Assembly: GCA_024734555.1 (NCBI GenBank)
Contig: JANPWX010000173.1
Coordinates: forward strand, 1,782,331-1,846,330
DNA from: Trochalopteron elliotii
Lineage: Eukaryota; Chordata; Aves; Passeriformes; Leiothrichidae
Length of the DNA stretch: 64,000 nucleotides
Reading direction: 5' to 3'
The translations under genes were made by a program, and so were the position numbers. Every line of letters begins with the position of its first letter. Position 1 is the stretch's first letter. This document shows positions 1 through 13,192 of the stretch, in pieces. A model generated the notes under the pieces. It saw only the letters and a list, made by a program, of their open reading frames with translations. It did no database searches and was not told where the DNA came from.

Positions 1-273
1 GTTGCAGGTGGGTGCCATCCTACCTCTTCTAACCAAGCTCCTTCCTGCATCTAAGAGGATCTAAGAAATCCCTCACTTGATGTGGCCTGTTCTCTAAGAC
101 ATGAAGACTCGGGGTGATGATAATGGGTCAGTACAGTCTAAAGATAGATCAGCCTGCTCTAACAGCTTAATAGCTCCTTACAGGCAGCTGTAGCACTTAA
201 TGAGGCAAAGAACAGCAACTCTGCTCTTTCAAGGTTCTGCTCCCAACTGCTGGGAGGGGCATTTGCCAACGGA

Positions 274-368
274 CAAAAAATTAAAAACTCAAAACGAAAC
301 AAAACAAAACAAAAGAAAAAAAAAAAACCAAACAAAACTAAACAAAAAAGAGAAAGAGAAAAAAGCAA
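274..368. repeat. A-rich (AAAAC)n low-complexity tract
   Basis: Repeated AAAAC and AAAAG units with almost no T on the plus strand. The overlapping Lys/Asn-rich and Phe-rich ORFs in this stretch are artefacts of the composition. Confidence 0.5.
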
Positions 369-3300
369 ATCATCATTTTACTACTCCTAACTAAGTTCAT
401 CTCAGAGCTGATGACAGTAACTGCATATCCCAGATGCAAAGCCTATGTCTATCAGGTGATGCTAGCCAGAGACAGCATAAATCAAGTCTGCCTACTCACT
501 CACTGAACTGGTATGAAGACAGGCTCTCCAGCAAACTGCTGGAAATGGATGCCACCACCACCACATCTGATGACCAGTTTAAAGGGAAAACAGGAAAGCT
601 ATTGGACTGGTAGCTCTTTTCCCTTGCTGAACTCCAACACCAGATCAGCAGCCTGGCAGACAGTTACAGGTCTTCACCCATTCTCAACCTACGTGTTCTA
701 TCAAGCACTGCCAAAAAAGAACCCTGACACTTCACTGCAGCCTCGGGATACATGATCTGGAAGAACACAGAAGCTCGACCTTCTTAATTAGTTAATTCCC
801 CAGATGGAGTTCATTCCATGAACATCTGCTCTTCCAGGGAATGTCAAGCTTTGCTGGAAGAAGCAAAACCAGTAACAAATCCACAGTATTCACAGGACTG
901 ACATTTTTAAATAAAACTTGAATGGCAGTTACTTTAAGGGCCTTTTTCTTTAAGCAACATTGTCACAACACATCAGTTTGGGACTCCAGAGGAGAACCAC
1001 CTACATCGCTGCGACATTGGTACTCCTGATACACCCCACTACCAGATTTGAAAAATCTGCACGTTTGTCTTTTGCAGGGAAGAAGTAGTAAAGGAGAGGC
1101 CACTGCAGGCATATCTAAGAAAAAAAAAGAAAAATGCTAATACTGCTGGATCATTGCAGTCACTCTGTTCAAACTTCTTTCCATATTAAAAAATATGATC
1201 ATGTTTTGGACCTGATAGGAAATAACCAAAATTCCTTCAGTGCTTCCCATGTGAGCCAAACAAGTCAGGCATAGAACTGTAGGAGGCACTGCCTCAAGTG
1301 CTCCAACAGCTCTCCGAGGCACATCAGACTGCGCTGAGCAGTGAAGCATCCCTGGAGCGCCGTAACTTCAGTTAGAACTTGCAATTCAGGAATCTCCCAG
1401 TGACCCCATTATCAGCGTAGCATAGAGAAAACAGGGCCGGTCTTGGTATATGAAGGCAATGACTATTCAGGGAGCTTTAATCAGAAGGAATTTAACTGAA
1501 CAAACAGCCGTGGCTCCCAGAGAAAGGCCGAGTACTTTCAAAAATTGAAAGTAGCTGAGCGTATGCTCTAGAACAATAAGATAGAATTATTATACTAAAA
1601 CCCTTTAATTAATGCATGCGACAGAAGCTGTGATTTTTAAACCCTAATCTCCCTGTCATTTCAGTTTTTAAGAAATAGTAAGAAGCACCCATCTGCTCAA
1701 GCTGCCACACGAGGCCCAAAGTTCTGTTCTCACACCAGTTTTGTGCCGGATGTCTCAATAAATTTACTGCTTATTTACATCAGCCAAAATGGAGAAGAAA
1801 GCTGCTGATCTCCTAAGTTCGCCCTCGTGCTAAAACAAAATATATTTTGCTATTACACACGGAATTCTTCCCCCTAAAAGCAGGGGCTTGTCTCCCCCTC
1901 CCCCCAAAAAAGAAAACCCATAGGGCATTTCTAAAACCCCGACAGATGTTTAATTAAAGGGGCACTAGCAGGCATTATTTTGAGAAGCTCAAACACAGAA
2001 CGACTGTATCTGATGACCAAATGGCTAAAGTGTCTGCTGTACCACTAGCAAAGCAAAAACTCTGCTAATCCACGTTTTGCTAATTCAAACACCTAATAAT
2101 TCATATGCCAGCAAAAAGCTGCCGGTAGCGCAACACATCAGAATAACCATTTAATAGGAAGAATCTGTGGTGTGTTCTCGTGTTACCAGGGGTGTATTGG
2201 GAAATACAGCAAACAGCAGTCAGCGCTGTGTTGTGAAATATCAAACCCAACTCTTACTCTCAGCATCTGTGAACAAAGTACCTTTTGTAATGCAGGTTTC
2301 TCCTCCGTTCTGCATTTATTAATTCATTAACTTCATTCATTTAAATAGGTCCTTTAGTCACTGATGTAAATGAACAGGGAACTACAGTACGCCTGTGGGC
2401 TGTGTGGTAGGAAGAGAATAGAGATGGCACTGCCTTCTCCGCTGTTATTTCCAGCTGTTTCTTACAAATTTCTCACTGGTTCCCCGGAAGTTCTCACACT
2501 AGGTTCCAGTTAAAAAACTTTGTTTTATTCAGACAGAAAATCCTAGTTAGGCCTATTAAAAAAATAAACAAAATCCAAAAATCCAGTCACACAGACCTTT
2601 GACTAAAATTTCTTGGCTATGCCTCTGAATGGAGTGGAACCTGCACTTTCTTTGCTGAGTCAAATTTAGTCGTGAATAATCATCTTCCTTCACCCACCCT
2701 CAGAGCTGAGTGAGGCGTACGCGCCCCGCCGCACTGTAGAATTGTGTACTGAGCAGGCAGCAACATGAAATATTGTCCTAACAGATTTAAGCATGCCTCA
2801 AAGCACATTGTTCTGACAGCGCCTGGGTCTCCGTCATCACTCTCGTAACTATCAATGATTCTGGTTAATTTTACAATCACAAGAGGTACAAGCCTCCATC
2901 TGGTTAGTCTACATATTGCTGCAGAGTTGGAATCACACTGATCAACAAAATATGTTGGCTAGTAATGCTCTGTTAAGGTGGACTGATGAGTGGAGAACAG
3001 TCCTGCTTTCAGCTACACTGAAGACCCACAGGAAATACAAGGGAGCAGAGCATAAGGATTGGTGCTCCCTGGGGAAAGGTGCCTGACACTCTAGGGCTGC
3101 TGGGGGAGGCCAGACAGACAGATCAGGATTCAGATGTGCCAGCAGGTCTGCTGGGTAACCTAACACACCAGGTACAGTCTCCTGAATGCCTGCAATGCAT
3201 AAAGCAACACCCTGCTACAGCTCTTTCCCCAGGAACAAAGCTGAAGCGAAGAGATTTCCTGGTTTACTGCCTGTGACAAACAAACTTGGAAGCACAGGTG

Positions 3301-6300
3301 GCAAGGTTTCCGAACACTTCTTGTTCCCTGCTTGCTCAAACCACAAGTACAACAGCACCCTCACCCGCAAGGGAATTGTGCCATAGCTGCCACTAAAGAG
3401 CAAGTCACCACTATCCCTGTCATCCCTCACTCAGAAACCCTGGCTCACAGATTTTAGAGGGTGTCAATGCATGGATCCTCATGCCAAGAGTACCAAGGTC
3501 ACATCTGTGCCAGCAGCCAAAACCAGACACCCACAGGACTGTCAGCATGGATAGAGATACCATGGCAAGGCTTTTGTTTGTGCTGTAGCCCTTCCTCTAA
3601 GCCTTCCTCTACACAAAAGCCAGCTGAAAGTGTCACTTGGCTGGCATTGTTGCATCTGCACCTGGGGTCCCCTTTCACCAGACCTACAGGGCTCAGAGGG
3701 TAATGCTGCTCTAAGCCTAACACACCTAACACAGACAACTCTGCTGGCAGAACCTGCAGAGTGCATCTAAGTCCCCTGTGAAACAGGTATTTCTTGCTTA
3801 TCTTCCAGTTCTGGGTTACTTCTGGATATTGTCACAAACTAGGACTCCCCTCCATCCCCTTCTGTCTTCCAGCACCAGAGCCAGTGTTGATTTCTCCCAA
3901 GTCTGACTCAATTGTTTTCTTACCTTCTTAACAGGTCCTTTCTATGAACTCCTGGTAAGTGGCACGTTTAAATGCAGAACTAAGTTTTAAGAGATCTTTA
4001 TCTACAGCTCTTCTCAAACAAATTTGCAAAAACACAAATTACTGTGCTTATATGCAATGTACTCCATAAGCAAAAGAAATTAAAAATTCAAGAGCCTTTT
4101 CTCATTCTGGACTTCAGAAAACACTGCTCCAGTAAGACCCTGAGTAAACCGATTTAAATGCTCCTAAAACTTCAGCTTATTCTCAACACTAAATTTGCAT
4201 TCAAGGCTCTTCACAACACAGTATGTGCAATGTAGGATTATACAATGGGACTCCCTTATGCAACAGTTAAGAAGCAAAACACCTCAACTCTTACACTGTT
4301 TCAACCTTCTTTTTGCATTAACTTAGAAGGCAAACAGAAGCAGTCCACGAGCAAAGGGCAAGCAACACTTCTTTCTCTGCTTTTGTTGAGAACTCCCCTC
4401 CCCATAGCCCTACTCACTTCTACTCACCATCAGGCACAGCACAGAATCCCCCAACCATGTTTTATTTCATTCCTCTAATACTATTTTAAATATATACAAG
4501 AAGCCTGCTCTGACCCCACTGAAATCCTCAATGATACAACTAGTAATCTCAAAAGGAAGAGAACTAGCGTGAAGAACATAAATAGATAAAAACCAATAAA
4601 TTCAGAGCCTCTCCTAGCTCTGGACAGCTGGAGTTTTTAAAAACACAGTAGCTCCATAGCTTAAGCAATGGAAAACAGGTTGGAGACCTCAGGAACAGGA
4701 ATTAATAAAAATGGCCAAGGGTCACCTGTAGTCTATCAATCACTGTATCGTTTACAGTTCGTATTACAGTAGAAAGGTATGAATGTTGTCAGTGTTATAC
4801 ACTGGCTACTCAGATCTATGATGAATAATTGATAGAGGTCATCCATCTGAGTCCCAGTCTATTAGTCAAAACTCTAAATCCGCTGTTCACCAACAGCAGG
4901 GCACTGCAGATGAAGGATAGAGGGGCACGTACAGGGAACTATTTTTAACGATGCAAGCAGTTACAAGGGAATGCAGATGATCTGAAAACAAAAGCTGAAT
5001 TTTTTCAGAGACCTAAGACACTACTCTTTGTGAATCAGCAGAACAGCACTTCACATATACCTATTCTGTACCATTTATTGTCAAGAATAAAATCCGTAAG
5101 GCAAATGTGAACTTGAGGCTTCAGTATTAAATCACTTAAAAGCTTGAGAAGCTTTAAGAGTGTTTGAGTTGAAGGCTGGGAAGTGCATTTGCTTCACACT
5201 CCCTTAGATATCTTGCACTGATCACTACTATGTCTCATCCTGATAAAGTGACTTTGAAATAAAATCAAAGAATAAAAAACCTTTGTGTGACAGACCAAAG
5301 TTTTGATGTTACTTTTAAAATGAGTAAATAATAAACCAGGAATAGCTATATTTATGAATATACTGGGTGTTTGAGGAACTAAGACTTGCAACATGACCTA
5401 CACTGTATTAACCCTGACACAGACATCACCCAAGTAACTTACTCCATTATAGTATTAATTCTAATGGTAGCAAATGGCAGCACAACTTTGAAATTTGGAG
5501 CAAGGTTAATACACCAAATAAGCATCTACTAACTACAAACAGTCCTACTAACTAGTGCCTTGTTTATTTATTCATAATTCACCATGACTGAACTGAAAAA
5601 CTACCATCCTGACTCTCTCAGTCCATACTGCAGGGTGCAGAACAGATCATAATTTCATTTTACATTTAAGGTCAAGCTCACTGAGCTGCCTTTGTATGGT
5701 TTGTAAGGGCAGAATAATCCTTTACAACAAGGACGCCTGAGACATGGAACAGGATTGTCTACAAACAGCAGCCCCACTTTTTAATCTTTTCAACAGCAGT
5801 GGCATTTGAAACAGCCATGATATAGTTACATCCTGACAAGCAACACCTGAAATGCCTTCCCTATCTTTGCACACCCCAGGAATCAACAAAAAATTTAACT
5901 TCTTTTTTCCAATAAATATGAGAGGCAGGTATCCAAACACAGTTTTCTCTGCAAATTTAGGGATATCAGAGCCTACTTTTAAATCCCTTTGCTGAAATAC
6001 AAGGCTCTGTCTAGACACCAGCCTTAAGGCACTCTCTTTGCATATAAGGCAGGTCAGGGTATACTGGAAGCATAAGGATTGTCAAAAAACCTGTTTGGGC
6101 TTTGGCAAAGTAGTAGTACATATTCTGTAGACAGCACAGTTCTTAGGCTCCTGTCTGACAGAAGCAAAAAAATGCAACAGTATTTTTGACAAACGCAAAC
6201 TTTCCTTGCCAAAAGCCATCCTCTCCCCAACTCAGCCTGTTAGGAAACCAGCCTGAAGAAGGCAAATTCTCCACCTTTTCTTACCCAGAGATAAATTTTG

Positions 6301-9300
6301 TTTGTTTTGACTGAGTTTTGGATGCTGCATACTTTGGACTTGCAGACTGCAAGATCAGTAATACTGATTTTATCCTTGACTTCTTACAACCTGCCACTCA
6401 TCTTTTCCACCAACTCAGCGGAGCCACATTTTGACCAGAAACTAATTAACATTCTGCCTGAACACACCAGTAGAGCCTCTTCTCTCATGGTTCCAGTAAA
6501 CAGCAAAACCCAATCCCACTCCCATCTTCACTTTAAAATATTTTTCCCGCACCAAGCTCTTGTTGAACAGCTTGTGTGTAGTGGTCAGGCTGTAAACACC
6601 TTGCACATATACAGTCAGTGGTTGCTTTTGATGGGTCAGACTCCAGCTATTCCACTCCCAAGGCTTATGAATACAGACTCCCAGGCAAGTATGGAATTTG
6701 GTTTGAAATTCTGGTTTGGAGACAGGGCAGTTGAAGAGACTGAATAGTTTCCACTAAGAAATTTACAGCTGAATTGGCTGAGTGGTTGGTATGGCAGCAG
6801 GGTGAGGTAAAAACAATACAGGGGGAAACAGATTTAATAGCAAACAAGTAATTTATCACTCACTTTACTTTGCTGCTTCCACATAATTCCTCAGCTAGTT
6901 AAAATGCCCATGCAATACTTGACATGGGCAAATACAAACAGCAGCATTTAGTAAATCAGTTATTAAGATCAGCTTTGCCTTACAACAGCTGAGTAAAATA
7001 CAAGATATTAAGCTCAAACTTTGTAATGTAGGAAAATAACTAACTGCACTTTAAAGAAAGCCTAGTAAAATTACTACCATCAGAAGGGAGTAATTTATTA
7101 ATTATGTGATGATCATGTATTTCTGTTCTTTTTAGCTAGGCCTGGAGCTGAAATATGAGCCTTATATGGAAAGAAGCTTTGATGACAGTCATTTATTTGG
7201 GAAAGCTTTTCCAGCCTTTTTGTTTCACACAAATGATTTGAATGTTTAAAGTATTGAAATAGTTTCATATCTAGGTATTAATAAAGAGATGCTGTCTTTT
7301 CCATCTTCCATATTTTTATTAAGCTTCTAGTGAAAATGTGGCTGCTGGCTTATAAGCAATTCAAAAATAATATATATACAAGCAGGCAGCCATTTTCACA
7401 GTCTGGCAAGTAACAGATTTCCATAAATAACAAAGAATACAGGGTCATGATATCAGCTGTTCAGAAATTTTAAAAAGTCAGATTGCTTCTATTTTTGCAG
7501 TAACTATTTGCTGGATTATTTTTATTTATGGCTTGAAACAGAATCTAGAAATGTTCTCCCTAAACTTTAAGACACTAAGCTCCTGACTGACTGGCTTTCT
7601 CTCTGACCCCTTTTCACTTGACTTCCTTGCATCTGTGTCCAGTCTGACGGCAGGGAATGGCACTGGCTCAGAAGCTGGGCCTGCAAAGGTCTGTGAACAC
7701 CTGAATATGCTCCTCATGCATTTGTATGCCCAGACTGCACAGATATTGGGTTATGTGCTCACATAGGTGGTCAGCTGCCCTGTTACCTGGCTCTTCAGAT
7801 GCAGCATTAATTGCACTGTACATCAGTTTTAGGTAATTAGACACAGCTGTATGCTTGAAAATGCTAACATGCAGTGGGAAATCCTTCTGGAAGATTTTGG
7901 TCATTAACACTTTCACAGTTCTCAAATATACCATTGTCTACTCCTTAATTCTGTTTTGATCCCTGTTTAAAGTTTTCTTTTACTTTTCCCCTTGGGGACT
8001 TTGCCTAGCTTTTCACCTGAAAATGATTCTGTGACATTGTGAATCTGCCTCTTCCTAACAGAAAAAAAATTATATCTATAATTCTGTGAAAATGGAAACC
8101 GTGTCCTTAAAAGTTACAAAGAAAAAGAAAAAAAAAAGTATTTTTGACCAACAGAAGTTGATGGACAAAATGAGGTTGCTGTGTTTTTTTCTTTTAAATG
8201 ACATATGAAATAATGCATTTCACATTCCTCTTCCTCCCTAGAAAAGCTGACCATTTTTCTAGAAAGACGGGAAGCTTCTCTTCTGGGAAAGAAACCCTAA
8301 AAACAACAAACACCAAAACTGTCTCGGATCTGCTCAATTAATTTCCTGGCACAAATATAGGTTACAAGCCATGTTAGTTTAGAACCAGAACAATCTCATT
8401 ACCTCATGATTCAGGTAACTAAAAAAAAAAAATCTATGCTATAGTTATTCAACAAAATTATGAGACTATTCTTGTTATTGCATCTTGTTATCTGAAAATT
8501 TAAAGCTGGGTCTCAGACATCTTGAAAGAATGGCTTGTTTCATTTTTCTGTACTGGGGGGGGTGCAAATAAAGAGGAAAGAGATCACACTGGTGATTGTG
8601 AAAGCATGAAAACAGGCACAAAGGCATACACAGAAATAAATACAGCAAAAATAAATACAGCAGAATAAAATTAAACGGGTTCATCCAGTCTGACTGCATA
8701 TCTGGCATCCCAGAACCAGAGTACAGTATTAGTTAAAGACAATGATCAAAGCAATTTCTTGTTTGGTTTCAGGAGAGAGAAGAACACCGTAAGAAGAGCA
8801 GTGATAACATGGTAACCCCAGAAATTAGAGAAGTGTATATAACTTTAATTTTGATTCATGAGCGAGGATTTTTTTTTCTTCCCTTTTTTTCCTCTAACTG
8901 CCACTAACTGTATTTCTGGTGTTCTGCTTCAAAGGAACACCAAGCTACTAGGGGATTTCCTAAGTGGGATTACCCGTTTCTACAGTTCCTGCTGGCTTCT
9001 TACAGTTGCACCTGTGACAATTTAACCAAGTTGGCTGTCAACGACCTGCAACCAAACATGAGGATCTAAGCCCTCTCAGAAATAAAGCATATGGATGAAA
9101 CGTAACCTCAGGGTGGGATTTCTTCCTTTGGCTGCAATCAGTAAGGACTTCTAAGTCCTAAGAAAGAACAGAAAATCTAAACTCGCCTAAAAACTTCCGC
9201 CTTTTTGTCAGGAGTCTTGTTTTTCCATTCAGCTTTTGCTGAGGTGTAGTCACAGTGCAGAAAATAATTAACTCTTGAGTAAGAGACGAATGGGAAAACG

Positions 9301-12300
9301 GTTTCCCTTCTCTTCTCAGGAAAAGCCTTTTGGGGTGGGAGGGTGGGCATCAAAACAGAACAGCGCCAAAGCTTAAAGTAAAGAGAGGCACAATTAAGCT
9401 TTCATACAACATCTGTATCACATTTACACATGCACTCACTTCCAGGGAAGTGACAGACATCAAAACTAATGGAGAACATCCCAACTCTACAAATGCAGGA
9501 AGGACGCGGCAGCTTTCCCAGCTGTGCTCTTGGGACTGTAAAACAAGAGACCAGCAAAGGAGCCTGGTTTTTTTATTGCTTTTACTATTGGTTTTGGCCA
9601 GGTAGTGTCACAAAGTTCTTAAGCAGAGTTATCCTACTGCACTACGAGAATTGTGTACACCAGGACTACTGGAAAACAACAGCTGCAGAAAAAGCCTCAT
9701 CATCCTCTGGATGTTACACACAGTAATTGGTTCCAGGGTCAACACTGTGATGCTACAACAAAGGGCTGTAGCTTAAGGGTAAAGAATAAACAGCAGGAGT
9801 TAATGGAAGTTCTGCTAATATATAAATGTCCCCCAAAATGAAGGAAAGGCAGAAAATAAAATACTCTGTATAAACAAAACTGATTATGAATCCTACATGC
9901 AACCTTAGCTCTCAACAAGCTGTTAATTTCATTAAAGAAACAGAGCAAGTCACTGTAACAAGAAAGCAACACATTAAGATTCTGAAGCTAGTCTGACAAA
10001 CACTGTGCTTGCCATGGGTGCCAATTTATTTGTGTGAAAAATACAGACAAAGAAAGGTGTCTGAAATTACAGTATTATTCACAAAACACCATTATTAGGG
10101 TATAGGCAACTTTGTTCAAAACACCATGTGTGATTGCTCCACTGAATCTAAACATCTGGGGCAAGTTATCCATCTGGCTTTAGTGCCTTTGAAATGACAT
10201 GCTACATTTAAGCTAAGAGGTCCAGACACACCAGTTTTAAGTAATCATGTTTTCATAGCCCAGCACTTTATCATTTTGAATCTTTCATTCAATAACACTT
10301 TTGATAAAAATATATTTAATCCTTTTCCCCACACACCAGGAAAGTGGAACAGATACAGAAGTACAAATGTTTTCTTTCTAAGTATTTCTCCAAATAAAAC
10401 AATTATCTCCTGCCACTCAAGAACTCAGATGAAAAGGGACAAAGGAACATCATTATCCTTGTGGTTTGCCAGGTGAAACACTAAGACATACAACGTATCA
10501 AAATGGAATCCCTCATTAGTATGTCTCCCTATCACTTCTCGTTCCCTTTTCCATTTCCACTGTTCTCAGGACCTGAAAGAGACTTCTACCTGCTTTTCTT
10601 TCACCTGCTCTGCTGCTGTGCACAGTTTCAGACGCTGGGACTGCTCATGCAGGGCTCTGACAGAGGCACTGTGTGACATCCTTCCCCAATTCACTCCCAC
10701 CCCCTAACAGGAGCAAGATGACACTGAGCTACAGCACCTTCTTCTTTGGTGCTCCATTTTTTCTCCGTGGTCACTCATTTCCTTCCTTTAAACAATACTC
10801 TGTTCCCAAATGTCAGCTGTGCCCACACAGGATGAGTTCCCACAGCGTGCCAACCTCCCTGGCATGTGCTGCTCCAGGCCTTGGCTATCCCATGGACCTT
10901 CTCCCATTAGTAAGCCAACACTACGACATCATTTATACAAACACAACATGCTTTTACCTCCAGCTTACTTCCTCGTGCCACTGATTCAGCTTTTTTCCAA
11001 GGCTGTTCCTAAGACTCTCCACTCCTACATAAAACACCTATGGCTTGCAGCTGACAAAAGCCTGAAATCCAGACCCTTTGAGACAAACTCTTCTATCACT
11101 TCCTTCAGCTCACAAACACATGATGGTTGCATCAGAGGAAAATACCCTCAGCCAGGTCCCATCCATCACCCAGCTCCCAGCAGCACCAGCCACAGTGCCT
11201 GGTTTGCCCACAGCAGCACCGGGATACCTCGTGAAATGGCACTCTGGCTCACTCCCGGTTGGGACCCTCAACAAAAGAAATATAAATTGGTTATCCTAGA
11301 GTGTATATGCTGTGAGATAATCTTGATACCATGCATCCAATCAAACAAGTGCATGTCAGAAAGCAAATTCACAGACAGGGCAGTTACTGCAGAAAACCAC
11401 ATTTCTGGCTTGTCCTTTACCATGGCTCCCACTCCCCAACACAACAGCGATCTCTGGAGAGTTGTGAGCAGCAGAGATCTGCTTGGAACTATCAATGAGC
11501 TTCCAGAAGAAGTTGTTTACATCATTTGGATTCGCCTCTAATAGTAACACATCATCCCTTTACCATTTAGATCTGTTTATCTATATATGTTACATAAACT
11601 CACACACTTTCTGAATTTTTGTCTTTCTCAAACTTTTTTCTGCTTGATGGACTTTTTAATTACATTATGGTTTTGGCCCTTGCCAACCTTCCTAGGTATC
11701 AGGTTTCTTTCCTTTTGGCTTATAAAAGCCTCAAAGAAAGTTGCAAAACTGGAATTTGAGTAAATACTTTACAAAGAGTACTTTCCATGATGCCTTGGGT
11801 TGATGAAGTCAGTATTTCAACTTACTGAATATATTCTAAGATACATTTTGGGTTTTTTTTAAACACAATCTTGCTCTAATATAATTGACCAAGAAAGATC
11901 AGTATAGCATAAAATCTTACCCAGCACATAAAAACTTCATTATGAATTAATAGCACTTCATTTCCATTATGAGTCTTAGTATTAGACATCTGCATGCTGA
12001 TAACACCCAAGATAAAAAATCCTAATAACTTGCAAAATGATATTATTATGTTTGAATTATAACTAATGTGTCATGTCTCTGTGTATTAAACTTTAAAAAG
12101 CACAACACTCCCTACTTCCACACAAATAAGAGCATTGAGGCTTCCTTGTCAAATATATTTAGCATTACAGTAGAAAGTAAGTGATCCTCACTTACGTGCA
12201 CCCATTTTGTTGTCCCAGAACAATCCAAGTAAAGATTAATATTTTTCCTGTTACAACTTTACTTGTCATTCTGTGTTTGGCTATTTTTTAAGGCTTCTCC

Positions 12301-12787
12301 AGGCTTCAACAGTACTTAAGGTTAAGACATTTCTGGGAAATTGCTGTGCATGTGGATACAGACATGTGCAAGGACAAGAAACTTCTGCAAAGTATTATAA
12401 GGGGTTTAGGATTAATATGTTCCATGTGCAGTGTAAGCTGTACTTCCTGAATTCTCTTTTAAGGGAAGAGACAGATCTGTTTGCTCCATTATCTAGTAAA
12501 AAAAGGCTTTACTACCTACTGAATAAAGGCTAAATCACAGAAAACTGATCATACCCTTGGTTCAATATTGCTACACACCTACTAAAACATGCAAAAGGCA
12601 ACAAGGAAACACAGGATCTGCTCCACTGCCTTGGGGTACAGCAGGCATAGGAAGAGATGAAGTCTTTTATATCCCATTATCATCCTGGGTCATTGCAGTC
12701 AGTCTTTCACCCTCCTGACAGTGGTTAAAGACCTCTACTGTCACCCAGAAAATGTTCCACAGGAGAGAGTTGAGAAGGAAGAAGGAG

Positions 12788-12809
12788 AAAAAAAAAAAAA
12801 AAAAAAAAA
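12788..12809. repeat. Poly(A) tract, 22 A
   Basis: Uninterrupted A run on the plus strand (poly(T) in the sense of the ZNF516 transcript), preceded by a purine-rich GAAGGAAGAAGGAG stretch. No target duplication or retrocopy body is apparent next to it. Confidence 0.5.
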
Positions 12810-13143
12810 GGCAAGCAAGCCCTTTAGACCTGAGGTTCACATTTCCCAAAGAACCCATATATTTCCCTTGTGGTTATACTTTTTTCCTCCCTGCCAAATA
12901 TTTAGGTTTTGCTGACAACAGCTTGCCTCAAATGCTATTTAAGCAGTAAGACATCAGAAGACATATGCTATCCTAAGATAACACACACCTCTGAAGTGCT
13001 GTTAGGTGTAGCTGATGCCTTCAACTCTCTGATGAATTTGTTATCTCAAAGAAACACAAGGTTTGGGAGTGCCTTATATTACAAACTAACCCTAAATTTA
13101 GTCTTTAAATAAATAAATAATATTTGTGATTTTGCATCCTTAT

Positions 13144-13192
13144 AAAAAAAAAAAAGAAAAAAAAGAAAAAAAAGAAAAAAAGAAAAAAAAAG
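13144..13192. repeat. (A7-9 G)n simple repeat
   Basis: Runs of A separated by single G at 7-10 base intervals; a polypurine tract on the plus strand. Confidence 0.5.

Noticed and set aside
6298..6747. 149-aa plus-strand ORF
   Set aside because: No recognisable domain, no splice or promoter context, and composition like the surrounding intron.
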